Below are positions 16,840-24,499 of a stretch of 64,000 nucleotides of DNA, piece by piece; positions within the stretch are counted from its first letter, which is position 1, and each line of letters opens with the position of its first letter. A model generated the notes under the pieces. It made no database searches and was not told the origin of the DNA. It saw only the letters and a program-made list of their open reading frames with translations. The position numbers and the translations under genes were made by a program. The stretch spans positions 372,001-436,000 of the forward strand of contig NZ_LR743507.1 in NCBI RefSeq assembly GCF_902712855.1, read 5' to 3'. This DNA is from Variovorax paradoxus (lineage in GTDB: Bacteria; Pseudomonadota; Gammaproteobacteria; Burkholderiales; Burkholderiaceae_C).

Positions 16840-17823
16840 TGTCCCAGGACAACATGGTTCGAGCAAATGTTTCGGAAGTCTCAATGCCCAATTGGCGTAC
16901 CTGCGCCGCATGGAGATGGTTCATGACATCATTGAACGTGGGGCCAGCGCATCAGATGCGGCGGCTTCGCAAGGTGTCAGCGCAGTCACCGCTCGGAAAT
17001 GGCTGGCCTACTACTTGTCGATGGTGCGGCAGGCCTGCTGGACAAATCCTCCCAGAGAAGTCACCTCACGCTATCGCCTCATGTAGCGCTGACCATTGTT
17101 GAGTTGCGCCGCAGACTGTTCCTGCAGGCACGAATCGCCGCCTCTTACATGAGCGTGTTCAAGGCGACTGTCAGCCGCGAGCTGCGGCGTGCCGGGCTGT
17201 CGCGTTTGAGTGACCTGCGCCCAGACGAGCCCGTGCAACGCTAGGAGCGCGAGGGCCCCGGCAAGCTGCTGCACGTCGACCTCAAGAAGCTTGGACGCTT
17301 TGACAAGGTTGGCCACCGCTTCACCGGCGACCGCGCCCCGCGTGCGCGCAGCGTCGGCCGGGACGTTGTCTTCGTGGCCGTGGACGACCAGCCGTCTGGC
17401 CTTCACGCAGGTATCCCGACTAGACCAAGTTTTCAGTGCCGACGCGTTCCTACGGGCTGTCGTGGGCTACTTCGCGAGCATGCGTGGACCAATCCAAAGG
17501 GTACCGACCGAGACCAAGAACGGCATGTCATTCCGTTCGGAGCTATTCGGAGCTGTTCGCCGAAGCGTGTCTTGAACTGGGCATTGGCCAGAAGTTCACG
17601 GGGGGCATATCGCTTACAGCCCAACGGCAAGGCCGAGCGCTTCATCCAGTCGGCCCACGCGAGTGCGCCTACGGACGTGCCTACGCGAACTCAAACCAGC
17701 GTCGGGAGGCCTTGCTCGTGTGGAATCACTTCTGCAACTGGCATCGGCCGCACCGCGGCATCAACCTCGCAGTGCCTGTCTCGTGTCTCTCGATGTCTTG
17801 AAAGAACCTCTTGACACTTCACA
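16840..17823 (+). mobile_element. Decayed IS481-family insertion sequence
   Basis: About 984 bp. The right end CTTGACACTTCACA reads in reverse complement as TGTGAAGTGTCAAGAGGTTC. The left end TGTCCCAGGACAACATGGTTC is a weaker match. The interior encodes fragments of an IS481-type DDE transposase. The element sits between pilY1 and pilA and has lower GC than the flanks. No clear target duplication was seen. The boundaries rest on weak terminal similarity. Confidence 0.75.
16867..17816 (+). pseudogene. IS481-family transposase, multiply frameshifted
   Basis: Transposase remnants occur in order but in different frames. The N-terminal helix-turn-helix GASASDAAASQGVSAVTARK is at about 16940-17000. 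IVELRRRLFLQARIAAS and LRRAGLSRLSDLRPDEPVQR lead to an in-frame TAG at 17242. LLHVDLKKLGRFDKVGHRFT is the first-Asp region of the DDE domain. VVFVAVDD and FLRAVVGYFASM follow, then LFAEACLELGIGQKFT, PNGKAERFIQS with the catalytic Glu, and NWHRPHRGINLAVPVS. I count at least five frameshifts and one nonsense codon. It cannot make an active enzyme. Confidence 0.85.
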
Positions 17824-18169
17824 CCGTAGAGCGCTCAAAACGTGGCCGTTTAGTCCTGTGGTCGCATCGGTCGTAATTTCTGCAGCTGACCCGAATGTGG
17901 GATATACGGATACAAACCTTCGTATTGTTCATTGCCATGTCGCGCCATGACAGCCTCGTGCTCCAGAGATAGCTGCCAAGATTAACAAGAGTTGTTGGAA
18001 GGCCGATCTCAGTGGCCGCATCCCTGTGCAGCATCACATAAGCACTTGGAACCTTTGCATCGCATGAAACTCGACCCGGCGATGAAAGCGCAGGTGAGTT
18101 TCGATGATCCGCCTCTGCTACAAGCAAATGGATTTTGGCGTGTTCGACAAGATCCTGACCGTTTGGCAA
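17819..18169 (-). other. Possible gene remnant running into the IS end
   Basis: A 117-codon open frame on the minus strand starts near the pilA terminator and stops only inside the insertion-sequence end. It could be a gene whose 3' end was replaced by the element. I recognise no family. Lower GC than the surroundings and an unconvincing protein composition leave chance as the simplest explanation. The rest of 17824-18194 shows nothing I can support. Confidence 0.25.
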
Positions 18170-18194
18170 AGCGAGCGGACTGACAAGTCGAAAG

Positions 18195-18222
18195 ACAAAA
18201 AAGCCGCCCGGAGGCGGCTTGC
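18195..18222 (-). terminator. Rho-independent terminator of pilA
   Basis: Read on the minus strand: AAGCCGCCTCCGGGCGGCTT followed by TTTT. The stem is AAGCCGCC/GGCGGCTT, 15-40 nt beyond the pilA stop codon. Confidence 0.88.
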
Positions 18223-18236
18223 TTAGCGAGAGCTAA

Positions 18237-18782
18237 TTAGCGGCATTCAGCAGGGGCGTACTTGGCGGGCAGCGTGCCCGTAGCGGCGGAACCCAGGCCG
18301 CGGGTGCCGGCGGTCGTTGCCGTAATGCTGCCGCAAGCCCAGTCGATAGCGCCAGCCTTGTCAGCCAAAGCAGCCTTCTGCACATTCGGCGAGAAAATGA
18401 GCGTCGTGTTCTTCACTTCGGCGGGGAAGCCAGCACTGTCGTTGTTCTTCAGCGTGACCGTGATTTGGCCTTCGGAGCCGTCATCCTTGCTGATGGCAAT
18501 GCTCTCGATGTACTTGGTCGACTTTTCGCCAGCGTCCTTACCATTGAACGTATCCGCTGCAGCCTTCACGCCTGCCAGTCCGTCCGTTTGGAAAGCTTCG
18601 CTGACGAGCGACTTTGCGGACGTCGCATTGATCACAGCTTCCGAGACCTTTGCGCGGACCGTGTAGTCTTGATACGCTGGCAGAGCCACCGCAGCCAAGA
18701 TACCGATGATCGCCACAACGATCATCAGTTCGATAAGGGTAAAGCCGGCCTGTGCGCGGCGGGCGAGAGTACGACGGTTCAT
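18237..18782 (-). CDS. pilA: Major type IV pilin PilA
   Basis: 181-aa prepilin with the classic signal AG|FTLIELMIVVAIIGILAAVA: Gly13, Phe14 and Glu18 as Glu5. YQDYTVRAKVSEA, which follows, is typical of major pilins. A Cys in WACGS and the penultimate Cys of the chain form the expected C-terminal disulfide loop. It is a monocistronic unit with its own terminator and a sigma-54 promoter, as for strongly expressed PilR-controlled pilins. It lies separate from the minor pilin operon, with a decayed insertion sequence between them. It is the likely main substrate of the PglL-type ligase at 7501-9189. Confidence 0.93.
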   Translation of the reverse strand: MNRRTLARRAQAGFTLIELMIVVAIIGILAAVALPAYQDYTVRAKVSEAVINATSAKSLVSEAFQTDGLAGVKAAADTFNGKDAGEKSTKYIESIAISKDDGSEGQITVTLKNNDSAGFPAEVKNTTLIFSPNVQKAALADKAGAIDWACGSITATTAGTRGLGSAATGTLPAKYAPAECR

Positions 18783-18845
18783 TGAACTAACTCCAGGTTG
18801 GTTGGTTGTTACGCCCGGGAACCTGCCCGGAGCGGATTACCTTCC

Positions 18846-18861
18846 GCAGCATCCGTGCCAA
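18846..18861 (-). promoter_or_regulatory. Sigma-54 (-24/-12) promoter of pilA
   Basis: On the minus strand TTGGCACGGATGCTGC fits the RpoN consensus, with GG and GC exactly 10 nt apart. Its 3' end is 63 nt upstream of the pilA ATG, predicting transcription from about 18834 and a leader of about 50 nt. RpoN with PilR drives pilA in many proteobacteria. No pilS/pilR is in the window. Confidence 0.85.
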
Positions 18862-18922
18862 CCTGTTTTCAATCGCTTACATCCCAAGACTAGTGATTTT
18901 GTTCACACTCCGGTTACAGCAA

Positions 18923-18970
18923 GTGACACTTTGCGCTCTTCGATGAGACAAACAGTGACAAGTTTGTCAG
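18923..18970 (-). promoter_or_regulatory. Candidate PilR-type activator sites upstream of pilA
   Basis: On the minus strand CTGACAAACTTGTCACTGTT, continuing TTGTC and then AAAGTGTCAC, gives several TGTC/GACA half-sites 60-125 nt upstream of the -24 element. That is the right distance for a sigma-54 enhancer. TGTC-containing repeats are known for PilR. The assignment is by position and half-site resemblance only. Confidence 0.5.
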
Positions 18971-18989
18971 TACCTTCGTTTCTGACAGC

Positions 18990-19793
18990 TCAAAACGTCA
19001 GTACGCCATCAGCCTTCAGCCAGCGGATGTCGCGCTGCGCCAGCCCGGCGACCTGGTGCGCAGCCAGCACCTCGATCTGGCTCATGATCTCCTCGGTCTC
19101 CGCCGGCTTCGTGTGCGTGATGTAGATCGGAAACTGCTTCCCCACATCGATATGCGCCAGCTCATCGGCCAGCGCTGCCGGCGACAGATGCAGGCTGCGT
19201 TCGGCCAGCGCCTGTTCCCTGCTGCTGAAGGCGGTCTCGATCACGAGCATGGCAACGTCCAGCGAGTTCACTCGCTCCCAGAACGGCGCGTTGCGTTCGG
19301 TGTCTCCGCTGAACACCCAGTGAGCGCCCCCTTCGGCGCGGCGCACGGCGAATCCGCACGCGGGCACGGTGTGGACCGCGGGCAGCACCTCGATGCGCTT
19401 GGGCTCGCGGGTTCCCAATGCAAGCACCTGCCCGACGGCGATGTCGTGAAAGCTGACGAACGGCGCGTCCAGGCTCGGGATGCTTTCGAAATCCGGCCAG
19501 ATCACGTTGTTGAACACGTGCGCCCGCAGCGCCTCGATGGTGGCGCGCAGCGCGTGCACGCGCAGCGGCCTCGTGCGCCGGCTGCCGACGGCGTCGAGCA
19601 TGAGAGGGAGCGCGGCGATGTGGTCGAGGTGGCTGTGCGTGAGCACGACGTCGTCGATGCCGGCCATTTCGTCGAGTGTGAGGTCGCCGACGCCGGTGCC
19701 GGCGTCGACGAGAAGGTCGGTGTCGACCAGGAAGGAGGTGGTGCGGCAGTCTTTGGCGATGGCGCCCGAGCAACCCAGCACACGAACCTGCAT
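18990..19793 (-). CDS. Class II 3',5'-cyclic-nucleotide phosphodiesterase (MBL fold)
   Basis: 267-aa metallo-beta-lactamase-fold hydrolase of the PDE class II type, which opens cAMP or cGMP to the 5'-nucleotide. The metal motif HSHLDH lies near residue 62, preceded by GCSGAIAKDCRTTSFLVD and followed by downstream ligands in VFSGDTE and YITHTKP. Start ATG 19793 lies behind AAGGGGT; an alternative ATG at 19826 would overlap the cyclase stop in ATGA. It is directly downstream of a CHASE2 adenylate cyclase, so one transcript would carry both the synthesis and the breakdown of the messenger. Generic MBL hydrolase is the fallback call. Confidence 0.82.
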   Translation of the reverse strand: MQVRVLGCSGAIAKDCRTTSFLVDTDLLVDAGTGVGDLTLDEMAGIDDVVLTHSHLDHIAALPLMLDAVGSRRTRPLRVHALRATIEALRAHVFNNVIWPDFESIPSLDAPFVSFHDIAVGQVLALGTREPKRIEVLPAVHTVPACGFAVRRAEGGAHWVFSGDTERNAPFWERVNSLDVAMLVIETAFSSREQALAERSLHLSPAALADELAHIDVGKQFPIYITHTKPAETEEIMSQIEVLAAHQVAGLAQRDIRWLKADGVLTF

Positions 19794-19822
19794 TGTGAGA
19801 GACCCCTTGAATGTGTCTGTCG

Positions 19823-22108
19823 TCATTTGGTTTCGAACCGGGTCGCGCCGTCCCAGTTCGGGTCTTGCGGTCGCAACGCCATCGAGGCTAAACGCTGCGC
19901 GTAGAGCTGGTAAAGGACTTTTTCGGCATCGGCGGCGAGCAGCGGAGCGAGCAGGCTGCGCCCCTCGGCCCAATCCTGGCGGCGGTAGGCGGCCAGCACT
20001 TCGGCCCACTGCCCGAGCAGTTGCCGGGCCTGCTCGGCTGCCTCGGGCGTGCGGGCGTCGAGCGGAGTGAACACGGCCACCGCCTGGGCCTTGCCCTTGA
20101 CGCGCACGCTGTCCAGCTCCTGCCAGATGTGGTCCGGCGCCAGTTCGCGGGTGCTGGCGCTGGCCACGATTTCCACCCCGTAGTGTCCGCTCAACCCCTC
20201 CAGGCGCGAAGCGAGGTTGACCGCGTCGCCGACCACGGTATAGCTGCGGCGCGCGGTCGAACCCATGTCGCCCACGCTCATCACGCCGCTGTTGATGCCG
20301 ATGCCCACGCTGATCTCGGGCTGGCCGGCGGCACGATGGACGCGGTTGATGTCGTGCACGGCATCGGCCATGTCGAGTGCCGCCCGAACGGCCAGGCTCG
20401 CATGGTCGGCCGTGTCGATGGGCGCGCCCCAGAAGGCCATCACGCAATCGCCCATGTACTTGTCGACGGTGCCGCGGTGCGCGCTGATGACGTCGGTGAG
20501 CCGGCTGAACACGGTGTTGAGAAAGGCCTGCAGCTCGGCTGGCGACATCTGCTCCGACAGGCGGGTGAAGTCGCGCATGTCGCAGAACACCACGGTCATG
20601 GGCTTGCTCTCGGCGCGCATGCTGTAGCGGTCGGGCTGCACCAGCATTTCGTCGACCAGCTGCGGTGGCACGTAGGTGCCGAAGAGCCGCACCAGCCCCC
20701 GCCGGGCGCGGGACTCGACGAGATATCCCCAGCTCATGTTGAGCGCGAAGGCGGCCGCGGCCATCGCCAGCGCCGAGGCCAGCGGCAGGACGAGTCCATG
20801 GGCCGCGTAGAGCCAGACATCGAGCCCGGTCAGCGCGGCGATCGTCGCCGCGGTCAGGAGCACGGCGCGCAGCGCCGGCAGCAGCGACAGCCCGAATGCG
20901 AGCAGCAATCCGCTCGCCAGCACGGTGACGACTTCGTAGCCGGGGGCGTAGTCCGGCGCGCTGAGCAGCCGGCGATCGAGCAGTGCCGACACGACGTTGG
21001 CATGCACTTCGACGCCGGGGAACGCCGCCTCGACCGGCGTGGCGCGCAGGTCCTGCAGTCCGGGCGCGGTGGCGCCGACGAACACGATCTTGTCCTTGAG
21101 CTCGGCCGCAGCCAGCCGTCCCTCGAGCACATCGGCGGCAGGCAGGTAGCGAAACGATCCGCCGCTGGCGCCGCCGAGACCGCGGTACGGCACCGGCATG
21201 CTCGAGGTCTGGTCGACCGGGATGCGCAGCGACCCGATTCGCAGCGATTCCAGCAGCGGCGGTTCGCTGCCCGGCGCGAATGCCGGGTGCACCGCAGGCC
21301 CGCCATTGGCCAGCCGATAGACCGCGAGGCCCAGCGACTCGTAGTAGCCGCGCTGCGCCTGGTCGCCGTCGTAGCGCGCCAGCAGCGGCACGCTGCGGAT
21401 CACGCCGTCGCTGTTGGTGCTGACCAGCGTGTTGAGGAAGCCGGCGACCGGCGCAGCCTGGGCCAGCGACGGCAGGCTGGCGCCGAAGCCGCTCCATGTG
21501 GTGGCGTAGGCGCCTCGGATGGGGAAGGCTTCTTCCGGCACCAGCGGCGCGGGCGGCAACCGGCCCTTGGCGGTCGAAGCATCCGAGTGAGTGAAGTAGT
21601 AGCCCAGCGCCACCGGCCGGCCCTTCAAGGCGTCGGCGAAGGTGGCGTCGTGATCGAGCACCGGCGCGAGGCGCTCGATTTCCGAAGCCAGGCCGGGCAT
21701 GCCCTGCAGCGGCCCTTTGGCGATCTGGCGCAGCCGCTCGAGGCCCGAACTCCGGTCCGGCTCGAGGAACATCACGTCGAAGCCGACCACGGCCGCCTGC
21801 TGGCGGGTCAGCAGTTCGGTGGTGAGGGCGGCGATCTTGTCGCGTGCCCAGGGCCATTGCCCCTGCCGCGCCAGGCTGGCGTCGTCGACGTCGACGATCA
21901 CCACGCGGGGATCGGGCGTGCGCGGCATGGTGGCACGCAGCCGGACATCGTAGATCAGGCGGTCAAGGCGTTCGATCGCGCCCAGCGGCCAGAGCCCCGT
22001 CGCGTGCGCCAGCGCCAGCAGCACCGGCAGAAATGTGATGGCAATGCGCGGCCAGTGGCGCCGGAGCCCGCTCACGGCGTCCCGTCCAGGCGGGCTGGGC
22101 CGCGGCAA
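19823..22108 (-). CDS. CHASE2-domain class III adenylate/guanylate cyclase
   Basis: 761-aa membrane sensor cyclase. An N-terminal helix (about 21-40) leads to a periplasmic CHASE2 domain of some 350 aa, recognisable from VVIVDVDDASLARQGQWPWARD and KDKIVFVGATAPGL. Three to four membrane helices follow, then a cytosolic class III catalytic domain from about residue 515. Metal aspartates are in VVFCDMRDFTRL and KYMGDCVMAFWGAP. The Lys before YMGD and the Thr in YTVVGDAVNLASRLEG are residues typical of ATP rather than GTP selection. The partner phosphodiesterase follows immediately. The CHASE2 ligand is unknown. Adenylate specificity is inferred from residues. Confidence 0.9.
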   Translation of the reverse strand: MPRPSPPGRDAVSGLRRHWPRIAITFLPVLLALAHATGLWPLGAIERLDRLIYDVRLRATMPRTPDPRVVIVDVDDASLARQGQWPWARDKIAALTTELLTRQQAAVVGFDVMFLEPDRSSGLERLRQIAKGPLQGMPGLASEIERLAPVLDHDATFADALKGRPVALGYYFTHSDASTAKGRLPPAPLVPEEAFPIRGAYATTWSGFGASLPSLAQAAPVAGFLNTLVSTNSDGVIRSVPLLARYDGDQAQRGYYESLGLAVYRLANGGPAVHPAFAPGSEPPLLESLRIGSLRIPVDQTSSMPVPYRGLGGASGGSFRYLPAADVLEGRLAAAELKDKIVFVGATAPGLQDLRATPVEAAFPGVEVHANVVSALLDRRLLSAPDYAPGYEVVTVLASGLLLAFGLSLLPALRAVLLTAATIAALTGLDVWLYAAHGLVLPLASALAMAAAAFALNMSWGYLVESRARRGLVRLFGTYVPPQLVDEMLVQPDRYSMRAESKPMTVVFCDMRDFTRLSEQMSPAELQAFLNTVFSRLTDVISAHRGTVDKYMGDCVMAFWGAPIDTADHASLAVRAALDMADAVHDINRVHRAAGQPEISVGIGINSGVMSVGDMGSTARRSYTVVGDAVNLASRLEGLSGHYGVEIVASASTRELAPDHIWQELDSVRVKGKAQAVAVFTPLDARTPEAAEQARQLLGQWAEVLAAYRRQDWAEGRSLLAPLLAADAEKVLYQLYAQRLASMALRPQDPNWDGATRFETK

Positions 22109-22123
22109 GCCAAGGGAAAAGAC

Positions 22124-22792
22124 TCAGATGCGGACGAACTGCATGCGGGTGTCGCCGCCGAGTTCGAGAACGTCGCGTTCCTGCAACGCCACCGCCTCGG
22201 TGCCGAGCTGCAGGCCGTTGAGCAGGACGTTGCCTTCGACGCCTGCCGCCACGTAGCCCTGGCGCCGCCGCGTGACCACGGCCACCGCCACGCCGGGCTT
22301 GCCGATGGTGGTGACGACCTTCTGCAGGGCGACGTCCTGGCCTTCGTTGATGCCGCTGAGCACGCGCAGCACCGGAATGCCGAGTTCGACCAGTGCGCCC
22401 GACTCGGTGGGCGCGGAAGACAGCGGCATGCCGGGACCACCGCCGTCGCCGTTCGGGAATTCGGGCGTCGTCGAACGCACCGAGCCGGGGCCGACCGCCA
22501 GGTTGCTTCGCGCGCGGAAATGGATGCGGCAGCCGCCGACCTCGATGACATCGTTGTCCTTGAGCGCCTGCTTCTGGATGGCGAGCGCGTTGACGTAGGT
22601 GCCGTTGGTGCTGTTGAGGTCTTCAATTTCGACTTCGCCGCCACTCATGTGCAGCACGGCATGCTCGCCGCTGACCGCCAGGTTGTCGATCACGATGTCG
22701 TTGTAGGCACGCCGGCCGAGGGTCGTGCGTTCCTTGGCGAGCGCCACTTGCCCGATGACCACGCCATCGACCGAAATGATCATCTTCGGCAT
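22124..22792 (-). CDS. FHA domain protein
   Basis: 222-aa cytosolic protein. The N-terminal FHA domain has the full phosphothreonine-binding set: GRR at about 26-28, SGEHA with the key Ser and His, and LNSTNGTYVN. The C-terminal half (about 130-222) looks like a second, degenerate FHA-like beta-sandwich, with LRVLSGINEGQ and ERDVLELGG but without the NG pocket. It ends 15 nt before the cyclase ATG and lies downstream of a PP2C phosphatase gene. The set suggests Thr-phosphorylation-dependent protein docking, possibly onto the cyclase. No Ser/Thr kinase gene is in the window. Confidence 0.88.
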   Translation of the reverse strand: MPKMIISVDGVVIGQVALAKERTTLGRRAYNDIVIDNLAVSGEHAVLHMSGGEVEIEDLNSTNGTYVNALAIQKQALKDNDVIEVGGCRIHFRARSNLAVGPGSVRSTTPEFPNGDGGGPGMPLSSAPTESGALVELGIPVLRVLSGINEGQDVALQKVVTTIGKPGVAVAVVTRRRQGYVAAGVEGNVLLNGLQLGTEAVALQERDVLELGGDTRMQFVRI

Positions 22793-22858
22793 TGCCGACT
22801 CTCCGAGTGCAAAGCTTGAACGAAAGCGAACGGTGCGGCCCCTTGCCGCCCGGATGTG

Positions 22859-23668
22859 CTATCTGGCCGCGCGGGATGTCTCCTCGACGCCGGCTCTAGC
22901 CAGAACAACCGAAATATTGTCACGGCCGCCATTGTCGTTTGCAATTGCAACCAAAAGTGAAGCTTTTTTCTGAAGCTCGGCATCGTGTTCTAGAAGCGTG
23001 AAAAGCTGCTCGTCGGAAATCATCTCGCTCAAACCGTCGGAGCAGAGCATATAGAGATCGCCGGCCCTCGCGCTGTGCTCGTGCATCTCCAGCATGACCT
23101 GGGGCTCGACGCCGACGGCGCGGGTCACGAGGTTGCGGGTGGGCGAGTTTGCAGCTTCCTCGGGCGTGATGGCGCCCGCGTCGAGCTGCTGCTGGCGCAA
23201 CGAGTGGTCGCGCGTGAGCAGCTCCAGCTTGTTGTTGCGCAGCCGGTAGCAGCGTGAATCGCCGATGTGGCCGACCACCACGCGCTGCTGCCGGAATGCC
23301 GCCAGCACCAGGGTGGTTCCCATCCCCTGCAGCTCCGGGTTGGTGGTGCTGGCATGCAGGATGGAACCGTTGGCCTCGTCGGTGGCGGCCTGCAGGGCAC
23401 GCCGGACCACACGGGACGGCGCCTGCATGCCCGCCTGGGCGAACCACCGGCCGAAGCTGGCATGCAGCAGCGACACGGCCATGGCGCTCGCCACCTCGCC
23501 ACCCTTGTAGCCGCCCATGCCGTCCGCCAGCAGGGCCAGGCCGAGCGAGGGGTCGACGTGGACGGCGTCTTCGTTGTGAGAACGCAACCGTCCGACATCG
23601 GTCAGGGCGGCGAACTCCCAGCTCAGGGGGGGACGGGTTGAGAACAGGGAGACGCCGACACTCGCCAT
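22859..23668 (-). CDS. PP2C-type serine/threonine phosphatase
   Basis: 269-aa Mn/Mg-dependent phosphatase of the PP2C/Stp1 type. Motifs in order are GRLRSHNEDA, LLADGMGGYKGGEVAS (metal Asp), GTTLVLAAF, VGHIGDSRCY, LCSDGLSEMI and NDNGGRDNISVV (metal Asp). All metal-binding aspartates are present, so it should be active. It would remove phosphate from Ser/Thr, probably on FHA-bound partners. It heads the minus-strand run PP2C-FHA-cyclase-phosphodiesterase. Such phosphatases usually pair with a Hanks-type kinase, which is not in this window. Confidence 0.93.
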   Translation of the reverse strand: MASVGVSLFSTRPPLSWEFAALTDVGRLRSHNEDAVHVDPSLGLALLADGMGGYKGGEVASAMAVSLLHASFGRWFAQAGMQAPSRVVRRALQAATDEANGSILHASTTNPELQGMGTTLVLAAFRQQRVVVGHIGDSRCYRLRNNKLELLTRDHSLRQQQLDAGAITPEEAANSPTRNLVTRAVGVEPQVMLEMHEHSARAGDLYMLCSDGLSEMISDEQLFTLLEHDAELQKKASLLVAIANDNGGRDNISVVLARAGVEETSRAAR

Positions 23669-23696
23669 GGTTTGCTTGCGCCGACTTCTCTGCGGT

Positions 23697-24380
23697 TTAC
23701 TGTGCAGCGGCGTGCGCGCGCCGTTGCATCAAGCGGCCGACGGCCACGACGAACAAGGCACCGGCGGCAGCAGCCGCGTAATGCAACCAGGGGTTGGCCG
23801 CAAGGATGCCGCGCATCGCCACGTCGCTCACGATCGTTTCTCCGCCGACCCAGCCGATCAGCGCGGCGCCCAGCATGACGATGATCGGGAAGCGTTCCAT
23901 GAGCTTGATCATGAGGGTGCTGCCGAAAATGACCAAGGGAATACTGATGGCGAGGCCCAGGATCAGCAACACCATGCTGCCTTGCGCGGCAGCCGCGACA
24001 GCGATCACGTTGTCCAGGCTCATCACGAGGTCGGCCAGCAGGATCGTGCGCACCGCGACGAGCATGCTGCCGTATTCCTTCGATTCGCCGTCGCCGTCGT
24101 CGTCTTCGCTCAGCAGCTGGGTGCCGATCCACAGCAGCAGCAGGCCGCCGACGATCTGCAGGTACGGCAGCGCCAGCAGCTTGGCAGCCACCACCGTGAG
24201 CACGATGCGCAGCACCACGGCTGCGCCCGAGCCGAACAGCACGGCCTTTTTCTGCTGGGCAGGCGGCAGCGACCGCGCCGCCATGGCGATCACCACGGCG
24301 TTGTCGCCCGACAGGATGATGTTGATCCAGACGATCTTGATCAGACCGATCCAGAAGTCTGTGCTTTGAAGAAGTTCCAT
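23697..24380 (-). CDS. TerC family membrane protein (second copy)
   Basis: 227-aa TerC-family protein. The motifs ILSGDNAVVIAMAARSL and ADLVMSLDNVIAVA carry the Asp-Asn pairs also seen in the protein at 3616, and about seven hydrophobic segments are visible. An acidic loop (SEDDDGDGESKEYG) lies between helices. ATG 24380 was chosen because the family begins MELLQSTDFW; a start 14 codons upstream would lie in the sucCD terminator region. No riboswitch is visible. Role: metal (probably manganese) export or exoenzyme metalation, by family inference. Confidence 0.87.
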   Translation of the reverse strand: MELLQSTDFWIGLIKIVWINIILSGDNAVVIAMAARSLPPAQQKKAVLFGSGAAVVLRIVLTVVAAKLLALPYLQIVGGLLLLWIGTQLLSEDDDGDGESKEYGSMLVAVRTILLADLVMSLDNVIAVAAAAQGSMVLLILGLAISIPLVIFGSTLMIKLMERFPIIVMLGAALIGWVGGETIVSDVAMRGILAANPWLHYAAAAAGALFVVAVGRLMQRRAHAAAQ

Positions 24381-24406
24381 GTCTCTGATCCCACTGTGTT
24401 TTATTG

Positions 24407-24442
24407 AAAAAAGCGCCCGCAATCCAGTGCGGGCGCTTTTTT
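24407..24442 (-). terminator. Rho-independent terminator after sucCD
   Basis: AAAAAAGCGCCCGC, loop AATCCAGT, GCGGGCGCTTTTTT. The 14-bp stem has T-runs on both strands, so it can work bidirectionally. It ends the sucC-sucD transcript about 58 nt after the sucD stop. Confidence 0.92.
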
Positions 24443-24499
24443 ATTTCTGCGTGGTCCTCTCATGACCCGGCTCTGTGGCCGGTGTCGCGGAGCCGCCTC

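Noticed and set aside
18990..21857. 955-codon minus-strand open frame covering the phosphodiesterase and part of the cyclase
   Set aside because: Only its last part is the real phosphodiesterase. The rest is a shifted frame of the cyclase gene, whose own frame shows all cyclase motifs.
20021..22819. 932-codon plus-strand open frame across the cyclase and FHA genes
   Set aside because: It is the antisense of clearly conserved coding sequence. Composition is dominated by Arg, Gly, Ala, His and Val, as expected from a GC-rich third-position shadow.
22124..23668. Type VI secretion post-translational module (FHA/PP2C)
   Set aside because: No T6SS structural genes and no PpkA-type kinase are in the window; the neighbours are a cyclase and a phosphodiesterase.
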